This document shows positions 1 through 7,965 of a DNA stretch of 9,961 bases, piece by piece. Both the position numbers and the translations under genes were made by a program. The stretch is from Lachnospiraceae bacterium (lineage in GTDB: Bacteria > Bacillota > Clostridia > Lachnospirales > Lachnospiraceae), in the NCBI GenBank assembly GCA_017477005.1, contig JAFUXY010000321.1, positions 1-9,961 of the forward strand. Reading direction: 5' to 3'. The notes under the pieces were generated by a model. The model had not been told where the DNA came from. It was given only the letters and a program-made list of their open reading frames with translations, and did not search any database. Positions within the stretch are counted from its first letter, which is position 1. Each line of letters starts with the position of its first letter.

Positions 1-1
1 C

Positions 2-1324
2 ATGGTCTTGAACTTGGAAGAAGACAATGTCGGTGCAGTGCTTTTGGGAAGCAGCAAGAGTATCAGCGAGGGTGATACCGTGAAAACGACTGGTCGTGTG
101 GTAGAGGTGCCAGTGGGTGATGCCATGCTCGGTCGTGTAGTGAATGCACTGGGTCAACCAATCGATGGCAAAGGCCCGATTGACACGAACAAATTCCGTC
201 AGGTGGAAAGAGTGGCAAGCGGGGTTATTTCCAGAAAGTCGGTGGATACTCCGGTACAGACCGGAATCAAGGCGATCGATTCGATGATTCCGATTGGTCG
301 CGGTCAGCGTGAGTTGATCATTGGAGACAAGCAGACAGGAAAAACGGCTATTGCGATTGATACGATCATCAATCAAAAAGGCCAAAATATGAAGTGCATC
401 TATGTCGCCATTGGACAGAAGGCTTCTACAGTGGCTTCATTGGTGAAAACGCTGGAAGAATACGGTGCTATGTCGTATACAACGGTGGTTGCTTCGACGG
501 CGTCGGAGTTGGCCCCTCTACAGTATATCGCACCTTATGCCGGTTGTGCTATCGGCGAGGAATGGATGGAAAAAGGAGAGGACGTACTGGTCATCTATGA
601 CGACTTGTCCAAGCACGCTGTGGCTTATCGTACACTTTCCTTGCTGCTTCGTCGTCCGCCAGGGCGTGAGGCCTATCCGGGTGATGTATTCTATCTGCAT
701 TCTAGACTGCTTGAGCGTGCAGCTCGCTTGAATGACAGTTTGGGCGGTGGGTCTTTGACGGCTCTGCCCATCATCGAAACACAGGCGGGCGATGTGTCGG
801 CCTATATTCCGACCAATGTTATTTCGATTACAGATGGTCAGATTTATCTGGAAACGGATATGTTCAATGCGGGTCAGCGTCCGGCTATCAATGCGGGTCT
901 TTCGGTATCCCGTGTGGGTGGCTCGGCTCAGATCAAGGCGATGAAGAAAATTGCGGCACCTATCCGTGTGGAATTGGCGCAGTACCGTGAATTGGCCGCT
1001 TTTGCTCAGTTCGGTTCTGAATTGGACAAGGATACGGCAGAAAAGTTGGCACAGGGCGAGCGGATTCAGGAAATGCTTAAGCAGCCGCAGTATGAGCCAA
1101 TGCCGGTTGAGAATCAGATTTTGATCATCTATGCGGCAACGCAGAAACACCTTTTGGATATTCCGACAGAAAAGGTGTTGGACTATGAAAAGGCTTTGAT
1201 TGAATTGGTAGATACCAAATATCCGGATATTCCGAAGTCTATTCGTGACACGAAGGAACTCTCGCCAGAGATGGAGAAGAAGCTGGTTTCTGCTATCAAT
1301 GAGGCAAAGAAGGAATTTGTCTGA
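2..1324 (+). CDS. atpA: F1 ATP synthase subunit alpha (5'-partial)
   Basis: Alpha subunit of the F1 head of F1Fo ATP synthase; it forms the alpha3beta3 hexamer with AtpD and carries the non-catalytic nucleotide sites, on the cytoplasmic face of the membrane. Visible residues 1-440 include the beta-barrel end (GRVVEVPVG), the Walker A motif GDKQTGKT at visible residues 108-115, the conserved [10 protein letters not shown] stretch, [16 protein letters not shown] [12 protein letters not shown], the [17 protein letters not shown] block and the signature ISVSRVGG-like [11 protein letters not shown]. By recalled alignment with E. coli AtpA (513 aa), about 60 N-terminal residues lie before the window; the Met at base 2 is internal, not the start. 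The stop TGA (1322-1324) overlaps the ATG of the next small ORF. Identification is firm; coordinates at the 5' end are only the window edge. Confidence 0.98.
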   Translation: MVLNLEEDNVGAVLLGSSKSISEGDTVKTTGRVVEVPVGDAMLGRVVNALGQPIDGKGPIDTNKFRQVERVASGVISRKSVDTPVQTGIKAIDSMIPIGRGQRELIIGDKQTGKTAIAIDTIINQKGQNMKCIYVAIGQKASTVASLVKTLEEYGAMSYTTVVASTASELAPLQYIAPYAGCAIGEEWMEKGEDVLVIYDDLSKHAVAYRTLSLLLRRPPGREAYPGDVFYLHSRLLERAARLNDSLGGGSLTALPIIETQAGDVSAYIPTNVISITDGQIYLETDMFNAGQRPAINAGLSVSRVGGSAQIKAMKKIAAPIRVELAQYRELAAFAQFGSELDKDTAEKLAQGERIQEMLKQPQYEPMPVENQILIIYAATQKHLLDIPTEKVLDYEKALIELVDTKYPDIPKSIRDTKELSPEMEKKLVSAINEAKKEFV

Positions 1325-1500
1325 TGAGCGAGGGATATGCTATGACAGATTATCAATATAGCAGCATTATAGAGATGATCGACATTCTATTGGAAGGGTG
1401 CAGCAGCATATCGGAAGCAAGAGAAAAATTGGCGAGACTCAAGAAAAATCCGCAGGAAAGGAATGCTTCTGTGGACAAGGATCGCGACAAGGAGGATTGA
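1324..1500 (+). CDS. small ORF between atpA and atpG, unknown function (58 aa)
   Basis: Unrecognised small protein of 58 codons filling the atpA-atpG gap. Its ATG overlaps the atpA stop (TGATG at 1322-1326), with AAGGA at 1310-1314 nine bases upstream. A second in-frame ATG at 1342 has GAGGG at 1330-1334 and would give 52 residues. The stop TGA (1498-1500) lies three bases before atpG ATG, and its last codons (GAC AAG GAG GAT) contain the atpG Shine-Dalgarno sequence, which suggests translational coupling. The protein starts [14 protein letters not shown], continues with a hydrophobic/acidic predicted helix (IIEMIDILLEG), then a basic amphipathic helix (ISEAREKLARLKK), and ends in a charged Lys/Asp/Glu-rich tail. 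No signal peptide or clear membrane span. In canonical operons atpG follows atpA directly, so this is an insertion. It could be a real subunit-like or regulatory protein, or a non-functional ORF; the layout favours translation. Confidence 0.62.
   Translation: MSEGYAMTDYQYSSIIEMIDILLEGCSSISEAREKLARLKKNPQERNASVDKDRDKED
1489..1495 (+). promoter_or_regulatory. ribosome binding site of atpG
   Basis: AAGGAGG, a near-perfect Shine-Dalgarno sequence, ends eight bases before the atpG ATG at 1504. It fixes that start and lies inside the last codons of the preceding 58-codon ORF, so ribosomes finishing that ORF would terminate on top of it. Confidence 0.85.
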
Positions 1501-1503
1501 CGC

Positions 1504-2364
1504 ATGGCCTCGATGAGAGACATAAAGCGCCGTCGAAGCAGTATTTCAAGCACGCAGCAGATTACAAAGGCGATGAAGCTCGTTTCCACAGTAAAGCTGC
1601 AAAAGGCAAAAGGGCGGGCAGAGGACGTTTCACCTTATTTTGATGCAATGTACAAAACGGTGTGCAGCATGATCGCAGGTGTACAAAAGGATTCGCATCC
1701 GTTTTTGGCTGCCAGAGAAGATGGCAAAAAGTTGATTATCACGATCACTTCGAATCGAGGGCTGGCTGGCGGATACAATTCGAATGTGGTGAGAATGATT
1801 ACCGCAAGCGGGCTTGCCAAAGAGGATGTGGAGATTTTTGCGATCGGGCGCAAAGGTGAGGAGCTGTTGGCTCATCGCGGGTACGATGTGGTGACAGCGG
1901 AAAACGATGTGATGGAAGCACCGACCTATGAGGATGCGTCGCGCATTACCAAAGAAATATTGAAGCGCTTTTCAGAAGGACAAATTGGTGAAATTTATTT
2001 AGCGTATACTCATTTTAAGAATACAGTGGTTCACGTTCCGACTTTGATGAAGCTGCTGCCGGTAGAGGTAGATGAGGAAGATGTGGAGACGGGGCGTGCG
2101 TCCAATCTGCTGATGAATTTTGAGCCGAATGAGGAGGAGGCACTGTCTCTGATTATTCCGAAATATCTTTCAAGTCTGGTTTTTGGCGCTTTGACGGAGG
2201 CCGTGGCCTCCGAGAACGGTGCGAGAATGCAGGCGATGGATTCGGCGACAAGCAATGCGGAGGATATGATCTCAGATCTGACGCTGAAGTACAACCGCGC
2301 TAGACAGGGATCGATCACGCAAGAACTTACAGAAATCATTGCGGGAGCGGAAGCACTTACATAA
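1504..2364 (+). CDS. atpG: F1 ATP synthase subunit gamma
   Basis: Central rotor shaft of F1; its paired N- and C-terminal helices form the coiled coil that turns inside alpha3beta3 and couples proton or sodium flow through Fo to ATP synthesis. At 286 residues it has the usual bacterial length. The N-terminal helix shows the family pattern MRDIKRR-SSISSTQQITKAMKLVSTVKLQKAK, the middle has SNRGLAGGYNSNV (residues about 83-95), and the C-terminal helix has the conserved MDSATSNAEDMISDLTLKYN-RARQGSITQELTEI block (about 240-275). The start at 1504 is supported by AAGGAGG at 1489-1495. A 51-base spacer separates it from atpD, longer than the other gaps in this operon. No truncation or frameshift is seen. 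Confidence 0.98.
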   Translation: MASMRDIKRRRSSISSTQQITKAMKLVSTVKLQKAKGRAEDVSPYFDAMYKTVCSMIAGVQKDSHPFLAAREDGKKLIITITSNRGLAGGYNSNVVRMITASGLAKEDVEIFAIGRKGEELLAHRGYDVVTAENDVMEAPTYEDASRITKEILKRFSEGQIGEIYLAYTHFKNTVVHVPTLMKLLPVEVDEEDVETGRASNLLMNFEPNEEEALSLIIPKYLSSLVFGALTEAVASENGARMQAMDSATSNAEDMISDLTLKYNRARQGSITQELTEIIAGAEALT

Positions 2365-2388
2365 TAGTTTAGGAACCGTGTACTATAA

Positions 2389-3813
<1,425 letters not shown>

Positions 3814-3829
3814 AAATGAGGAAGTATAA

Positions 3830-4240
3830 ATGGCAGATACAGATAACATTTTCGCTGTAAGGATCATTACACCGGAGCGGGTGTTTTATGAGGGCGAAGC
3901 ATCCATGATCGAGTTCACCACCACAGAGGGTGAGATCGGTGTCTATGCCAAGCATATCCCATTGACAACAGTGATCGCTCCGGGAGTCTTGACGATCACC
4001 GAAGCGGGAGACGAAAAGAAGCGGGCCGGGGTATATTCCGGTTTTGCGGAAATTCGTGGAGACAAAGTCACACTTTTGGCCGAAGCTGCAGAGTGGCCTG
4101 ATGAAATCGATGGGGAGAGAGCAAAGAAGGCAGAGAACCGGGCGAGAACTCGTTTGGAACAACGCCCGCCCAATTTGGATTTGGTTCGTTGTGAAATTGC
4201 TTTGAAAAAAGCGTTGGTTAGGCAGCATTTGGCAAGATAA
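3830..4240 (+). CDS. atpC: F1 ATP synthase subunit epsilon
   Basis: Epsilon subunit of F1, part of the rotor foot; in bacteria it also restrains ATP hydrolysis through its C-terminal helices. The 136 residues fit a full two-domain epsilon. The N-terminal beta sandwich begins FAVRIITPERVFYEGEA and contains the family motif EGEIGVYAKHIPLTT (about 33-47), followed by GFAEIRGDKVTLLAEAAEWPDEID (about 71-94). A charged helical C-terminus rich in Arg/Lys (RAKKAENRARTRLEQ and after) represents the helical hairpin. An AGGA-containing site at 3818-3824 supports the ATG at 3830. The stop TAA (4238-4240) overlaps an ATG of the next ORF, but that gene more likely starts at 4255. Confidence 0.97.
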   Translation: MADTDNIFAVRIITPERVFYEGEASMIEFTTTEGEIGVYAKHIPLTTVIAPGVLTITEAGDEKKRAGVYSGFAEIRGDKVTLLAEAAEWPDEIDGERAKKAENRARTRLEQRPPNLDLVRCEIALKKALVRQHLAR

Positions 4241-4241
4241 T

Positions 4242-4246
4242 GGAGG
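4242..4246 (+). promoter_or_regulatory. ribosome binding site deciding the start of the coiled-coil ORF
   Basis: GGAGG lies eight bases before the ATG at 4255. The upstream in-frame ATG at 4240 overlaps the atpC stop and sits immediately in front of this site, so it cannot use it. This argues for 4255 as the start. Confidence 0.7.
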
Positions 4247-4254
4247 CAAGTTCC

Positions 4255-4485
4255 ATGCGATTTGACAGCTTTAGTAGTTCCTCAGAAAGAAGATTGGAGG
4301 ACAAGCTGAAAAGAGATTTGAAAAACGCTGAGAACGAGCAGGAGCGTTTGCGGCTTGAAATCGACCGACTGGAAGGGGAGAAACAGCAAATTTTGAAACA
4401 GTTGAGTGAGATAAAGAGCGAACACAGCGAGGAAGATATGTTGGCAATGGTCTATCAGCAGCGTCGAGGGGGAGGCGGCCGCTGA
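4255..4485 (+). CDS. small coiled-coil protein downstream of atpC (76 aa)
   Basis: Unrecognised small protein, 76 residues from the ATG at 4255 (81 if read from 4240). The start MRFDSFSSSSERR is Ser-rich. Residues about 14-55 form a continuous, highly charged helix with leucine/isoleucine spacing typical of a coiled coil (for example LEDKLKRDLKNAENEQERL, then RLEIDRLEGEKQQILKQLSEI). A short acidic segment (HSEEDMLAMVYQQ) follows and the protein ends in a basic glycine tail, RRGGGGR. No signal peptide or membrane span, so it should be cytoplasmic. It is 14 bases after atpC and before any terminator-like structure, so it is probably cotranscribed with the atp genes. A role on F1 would be in keeping with the position, but no homology to a known F1 inhibitor was recognised. 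Coding status is well supported by the ribosome binding site; function is unknown. Confidence 0.75.
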   Translation: MRFDSFSSSSERRLEDKLKRDLKNAENEQERLRLEIDRLEGEKQQILKQLSEIKSEHSEEDMLAMVYQQRRGGGGR

Positions 4486-4489
4486 GTAG

Positions 4490-4517
4490 TTGTCAAACGG
4501 GTATGTTTCCACATTTT
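4490..4517 (+). promoter_or_regulatory. weak sigma-70-type promoter candidate before the surface protein gene
   Basis: TTGTCA (4490-4495, five of six matches to the -35 consensus) is followed after 16 bases by CATTTT (4512-4517), a poor -10 (three of six). If used, transcription would start near 4524 and the leader would contain the hairpin at 4547-4585. Evidence is motif matching by eye only. Confidence 0.22.
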
Positions 4518-4546
4518 GGGGGAGAGAAGCAAACGAAGAGCAAGTG

Positions 4547-4585
4547 AAGGAGACCGGAGGGCGCAGAGCGTTTTCCGGTCTCTTT
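4547..4585 (+). terminator. hairpin: possible weak intrinsic terminator or leader structure
   Basis: GAGACCGGA (4550-4558) pairs perfectly with TCCGGTCTC (4574-4582), and AAG (4547-4549) can extend the stem against TTT (4583-4585) through one G-U and two A-U pairs, giving about 12 pairs around a 15-base loop. Only three T residues follow the core stem, a poor U-tract for an intrinsic terminator. It is the only terminator-like structure after the atp genes, but it ends five bases before the ATG at 4591, so it may instead be part of the 5' leader of the surface protein gene. Confidence 0.5.
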
Positions 4586-4590
4586 AGAAA

Positions 4591-7500
4591 ATGGGAAAGA
4601 GGCGACAGATCGTGAAGAAGAAAAAGAATCATTCTAAAAAAAGAGGTATCATAATTGGGGTGTTGTTGTCGTTTCTTTTTGTTGCTGGAAGCGCAGCAAG
4701 TGCAGAGACAAGCACGAGTACAACGCAATCTCAGTCGGGGGGGAGCGTAGGATCAGCGACTTCGCTATCGGGAGTTGGTGGAGGCCAAAGTGGAGCGACC
4801 ACGGGTAATACAAATACCACAATGCAGCCGGATAGCAAAAATAGTACAAGTACAACGTCGACAGGGGCGGATAATAAAAATAGTACAAATTCCACGACCG
4901 GTTCAACGACAGAGTCAGGTGAAAAAAGCAGTATAAACACTGGGGCGACCGTATCGGACAGCAAAAACAATACCAGCACAGAAACAACACAATCAGACAA
5001 TAAAAGCAATACCAGCACAGAAACAACCGTATCGGACAGCAAGAGCAATACCAGCACAGAAACAACAGTATCAGATAGTAAAAACAATACAAGTACGACG
5101 ACACAATCAGATAGTAAAAGCAATATAAGCACAGAGACGACAAAATCGGACAATAAAAATAGCACGAATACAACGACAGAGTTAGAGCAAAAAAGCGATA
5201 CAAACGCGACGACAACAAAGTCGAATAGCAAAAACAATACAAGTACAACAAATCAGTCAGATAGCAAAAATAATACAAGTACAACAAATCAGTCAGATAG
5301 CAAAAATAATACAAGCACAACAACACAGTCGGATAGCAAGAATGATGTGAGTTCTTCCCTTTCACAGAAAAAAACGGAGACAGGGTCGAACAGCAAGTCT
5401 GCTTCTTCAGCGAGTGAGGATGAAGAAGATGATGAAGATATTGAAGAGGATGTAGAATATTGGGACGGTACGAAAGATACCCAAATCGAAGATACCGGTA
5501 CTATATTGTATGATGGTGAAGCGGACGGAAACAGCGGAAGCGGATCGTCAGATTCGAGCGGAGACAGCGGGAGTGGATCGTCGGATTCGAGTGGAAGCAG
5601 TGAGAGCGGAAATTCGGGATCGGATTCTACGACAGAAGAAGACACAAAGCACAGCGTAGAATTGATCCTTCAGAACGTAGAGACAGAAACATATGTACCT
5701 ACTTCCGTAGAAGACAAATCAGCGATGATCATTCGGCTGATGCCGAATACGGATTATCTGATGTCTTCGGTCAAAGTGACGATGGGAGGCGTGGATCAGA
5801 GCAGTGCCGTATCCAAAGATATGAAGACGATCACCTTTTTCGAAGTGACGGGTGATATAAAACTGATGGCGATTGCAGAGGCGAGAATAAGCCTGGCTGA
5901 CGGAAATATTACATTGAAATCGAACGAATTCACGTATGACGGGACGGCCAAGACATCAAATATTGATTCCGTGAAAGTGAACGGAACGACGCTTGTGGCG
6001 GATACCGATTATACCGCTTCGTACAAAAATAATACAAATGCAGGAACGGCGACGATTACGATTAAGGGAATCGGAAATTATAAGGGGCAGGCGACAGCGA
6101 CTTTTGCGATTACAAAGGCTTCGCAGACGATTACCGCTACTGTAGATTCAACATCAATCAAGCAGGGCGGAAAAACAAGAGTCCAGGTATCGGGAGCGCA
6201 GGGATCCGTATCCTACAAATCCGGGAATACGTCGGTGTTGTCCGTGGCAAAAGATGGTACTGTGACTGGAAAAGGAGCAGGATCGACAATTGTGACTGTG
6301 ACGGCGGCCGAGACTGCGAATTACAAGGCGCAGACCTTGGCGACTGACGCAATCGATGTGACGGGAAGCATTTCGGGTGCGAAGATCTCGTTGTCGAAAT
6401 CCAGTTATACCTATGATGGGGAGGCGAAAACGCCGACGATTTCAGTGACATTGAACAAAACAACCCTGACGGCAGGAACGGATTATTCGGCATCGTATGC
6501 AGACAATATCAACGCAGGGACGGCGACCGTGACGGTGACTGGAAAGGGCGGGTATTTCGGTACTGCCAAAAAAACTTTCACCATTTCGAAAGCATCGGCT
6601 GGCTTGTCAGCGACCATTGACGAATCGCTGATTTCCGTGGGAAAAACGACGAAGATCGCAGCAACGGGGGCGCAGGGCAAGGTATCCTATACCTCTGGGG
6701 ATAAGTCTGTCGTGACAGTGTCCGGAAACGGCACGATCCTGGGAATCGGACCGGGAAGTACCACGATCACGGTTACATCTGCGGAGACAGCGAATTACAA
6801 AAAAACATCTGTCAAAGAGACGATTCAGGTGCAGAGCAGTATTTCCGGAGTGACGATATCGTTGAATCCATCGACGTTTGAATACGATGGGATGGAGAAG
6901 AAACCAGCCGTGACGGTGGCCTATAATGGAGTGGAATTGGAGCAAGGAACGGATTATACGGTAGAATACTTGAACAATGTGAGCGCGGGAACGGCGACCG
7001 CGAGGATCACAGCGATTTCTGGACGTTATTTTACCGGGCAGACGAGCAAGGATTTCACAATCACGAAGGGAATACAGTCGTTCACAGCCTATGCGGAGAA
7101 GGACAAGATCCGGGTCGGCAAGACTTCGCAGATCACGGTGTCCGGCGCAGAAGGGGCTTTGTCGTATCAGTCTTCGAAAAGCTCCGTAGCGACCGTATCG
7201 AGTAGCGGAAAGATTAAAGGAAAGAAAAAGGGAGAGGCGACGATTACAATTACTGCTGCTGAGACGGATCAAAAACTGGCGGCAGAGGCTCAGTTGACCA
7301 TCAAGGTCAAGAAAAAGAAGACGACAGATGCGGATGACAGCAGCAGCTCATCGAGCTCTAGCTCGTCGAAATCCTCCAGTTCGTCTTCCAAAAATAATTC
7401 CTCGAAATCCACGGATACGACAAACACATCCGGAAAGACCAGTTATGCGAAGGGAAAGGTATCGGCCTTCCTGTACGGAGGAAAATATGTCGTCAAATCC

Positions 7501-7887
7501 GGGAAAAAGACAGCCACCTACAGCAAAAAAGATTCAACCACGGAAACGGTCGATATTCCGAACGAAGTGACCATTGGCAAACACATTTATCGGGTGACGA
7601 AGATAGGGAAAAATGCGTTCCTGAATAACTCGGCGGCTCGCAGCGTTTCCGCGGGACAAAATGTGAAGAAAATCGGGAAGTCCGCGTTTTCGGGCGCGTC
7701 TCATCTGAATTCGATTGCGTTGACAGACAAGATTAAGAAAGTAGGAAAGAATGCGTTCAAGGGAATCGGATCCAATGCGACGATTTCCATTAAGACGTTG
7801 AGTTATGGTGAATATGAGAGAGTCCGTTCATTGATTCGAAAAGCCGGAGCGCCGAGCGGCGCACTGATCGTGCAGGAGTGGGATTGA
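4591..7887 (+). CDS. large secreted mosaic protein: Thr/Ser repeats, YDG + Big_2 modules, BspA-like LRR
   Basis: Probable cell-surface or secreted adhesin-like protein of 1,098 residues. A basic n-region (KKKKNHSKKRG) and hydrophobic core (IIIGVLLSFLFVAG) end at ASA, with likely cleavage after A38. Then come a Thr/Ser/Asn/Lys tandem-repeat stalk (about 39-260), an acidic patch (276-310), a Ser-Gly linker (314-347), a small beta domain ending VTMGG...VTGDIKLMAIAEA (about 355-431), three YDG + Big_2 pairs (433-592, 597-747, 753-906), a Lys then poly-Ser linker (905-945), and a C-terminal BspA-type LRR_5 region with the repeat IGKNAF/IGKSAF/VGKNAF (about 985-1098). No LPXTG, SLH or choline-binding motif is seen, so retention may be non-covalent. 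Start choice is uncertain: ATG 4591 lacks a Shine-Dalgarno and has an in-frame TAG just upstream (4585-4587), while GTG 4612 has AAAGAGG at 4596-4602. Ligand unknown; adhesion is an inference from architecture. Confidence 0.9.
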   Translation: MGKRRQIVKKKKNHSKKRGIIIGVLLSFLFVAGSAASAETSTSTTQSQSGGSVGSATSLSGVGGGQSGATTGNTNTTMQPDSKNSTSTTSTGADNKNSTNSTTGSTTESGEKSSINTGATVSDSKNNTSTETTQSDNKSNTSTETTVSDSKSNTSTETTVSDSKNNTSTTTQSDSKSNISTETTKSDNKNSTNTTTELEQKSDTNATTTKSNSKNNTSTTNQSDSKNNTSTTNQSDSKNNTSTTTQSDSKNDVSSSLSQKKTETGSNSKSASSASEDEEDDEDIEEDVEYWDGTKDTQIEDTGTILYDGEADGNSGSGSSDSSGDSGSGSSDSSGSSESGNSGSDSTTEEDTKHSVELILQNVETETYVPTSVEDKSAMIIRLMPNTDYLMSSVKVTMGGVDQSSAVSKDMKTITFFEVTGDIKLMAIAEARISLADGNITLKSNEFTYDGTAKTSNIDSVKVNGTTLVADTDYTASYKNNTNAGTATITIKGIGNYKGQATATFAITKASQTITATVDSTSIKQGGKTRVQVSGAQGSVSYKSGNTSVLSVAKDGTVTGKGAGSTIVTVTAAETANYKAQTLATDAIDVTGSISGAKISLSKSSYTYDGEAKTPTISVTLNKTTLTAGTDYSASYADNINAGTATVTVTGKGGYFGTAKKTFTISKASAGLSATIDESLISVGKTTKIAATGAQGKVSYTSGDKSVVTVSGNGTILGIGPGSTTITVTSAETANYKKTSVKETIQVQSSISGVTISLNPSTFEYDGMEKKPAVTVAYNGVELEQGTDYTVEYLNNVSAGTATARITAISGRYFTGQTSKDFTITKGIQSFTAYAEKDKIRVGKTSQITVSGAEGALSYQSSKSSVATVSSSGKIKGKKKGEATITITAAETDQKLAAEAQLTIKVKKKKTTDADDSSSSSSSSSSKSSSSSSKNNSSKSTDTTNTSGKTSYAKGKVSAFLYGGKYVVKSGKKTATYSKKDSTTETVDIPNEVTIGKHIYRVTKIGKNAFLNNSAARSVSAGQNVKKIGKSAFSGASHLNSIALTDKIKKVGKNAFKGIGSNATISIKTLSYGEYERVRSLIRKAGAPSGALIVQEWD
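4596..4602 (+). promoter_or_regulatory. Shine-Dalgarno-like site favouring a GTG start at 4612
   Basis: AAAGAGG lies nine bases before an in-frame GTG (4612-4614, codon 8 of the longer reading). Bases 4579-4590 before the ATG at 4591 are pyrimidine-rich and then AGAAA, with no good ribosome binding site. The GTG start would still leave a complete signal peptide beginning with a run of lysines. Confidence 0.45.
4954..5340 (+). repeat. in-frame tandem repeats of 36/39 bases (SDSKNNTST-type units)
   Basis: About nine units of 12 or 13 codons based on SDSKNNTSTETTQ or SDSKNNTSTTNQ cover residues 122-250 of the surface protein, broken once by a diverged stretch (residues about 186-210). The last units are almost identical at DNA level: 5257-5292 and 5293-5328 differ at only a few bases, while earlier ones have more synonymous changes. 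All unit lengths are multiples of three, so gain or loss of units keeps the frame. Confidence 0.9.
5536..5620 (+). repeat. short Ser-Gly-Asp repeats in the linker
   Basis: Two adjacent copies of a segment coding SGSGSSDSSG (residues about 315-324 and 326-335 of the surface protein) differ only at synonymous or near-synonymous positions. It forms a flexible acidic linker between the acidic patch and the first beta domain. Confidence 0.65.
5887..7308 (+). repeat. three diverged tandem YDG + Big_2 protein modules
   Basis: Each module of about 150-160 residues has a YDG half, with the pattern ISL...F.YDG.AK.....V..NGT.L..GTDYT.SY.NN.NAGTA...I.G.G.Y.G......F.I.K, then a Big_2 Ig-like half with the pattern I..GK...V...GA.G.VSY.SG..SV..V...G...G...G...ITVT.AET. 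Copies start near 5887, 6379 and 6847. They are clearly related in protein but diverged in DNA, so the duplication is old compared with the N-terminal repeats. Confidence 0.88.
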
Positions 7888-7965
7888 TAGCGTACTCGAG
7901 AGAGAAGGGTTGTTTGATAGCAGCAAATCAGATACGCTGAACCAGCATCAGGGAGTCGGGCAGTC

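Noticed and set aside
518..1150. Minus-strand open frame (210 codons) opposite atpA
   Set aside because: Complete overlap with conserved atpA coding sequence and no motif in its translation.
1398..1643. Plus-strand open frame of 81 codons overlapping the small ORF and the start of atpG
   Set aside because: It runs out of frame across the conserved atpG N-terminus; the 58-codon ORF ending at 1500 fits the gene spacing and ribosome binding sites better.
4486..4590. Possible c-di-GMP riboswitch in the leader of the surface protein gene
   Set aside because: Considered because a diguanylate cyclase is nearby, but the stretch is only 105 bases and shows none of the conserved GEMM core; only a single simple hairpin is visible.
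4954..5340. CRISPR array
   Set aside because: The repeats are contiguous without unique spacers and stay in frame within a protein-coding gene.
4649..5645. Several minus-strand open frames opposite the N-terminal repeats of the surface protein
   Set aside because: Their Leu/Ser/Val/Tyr/Cys-rich repetitive translations are the reverse complement of the Thr/Ser/Asn/Lys repeats; the plus-strand reading has a signal peptide and continues into clear domains.
7910..7938. TTGTTT and TACGCT 17 bases apart before the diguanylate cyclase gene, and a distant AGCGTA/TACGCT inverted repeat (7889-7938)
   Set aside because: Only three of six matches in each hexamer, and the inverted repeat has arms of six bases around a loop of about 38; neither exceeds chance.
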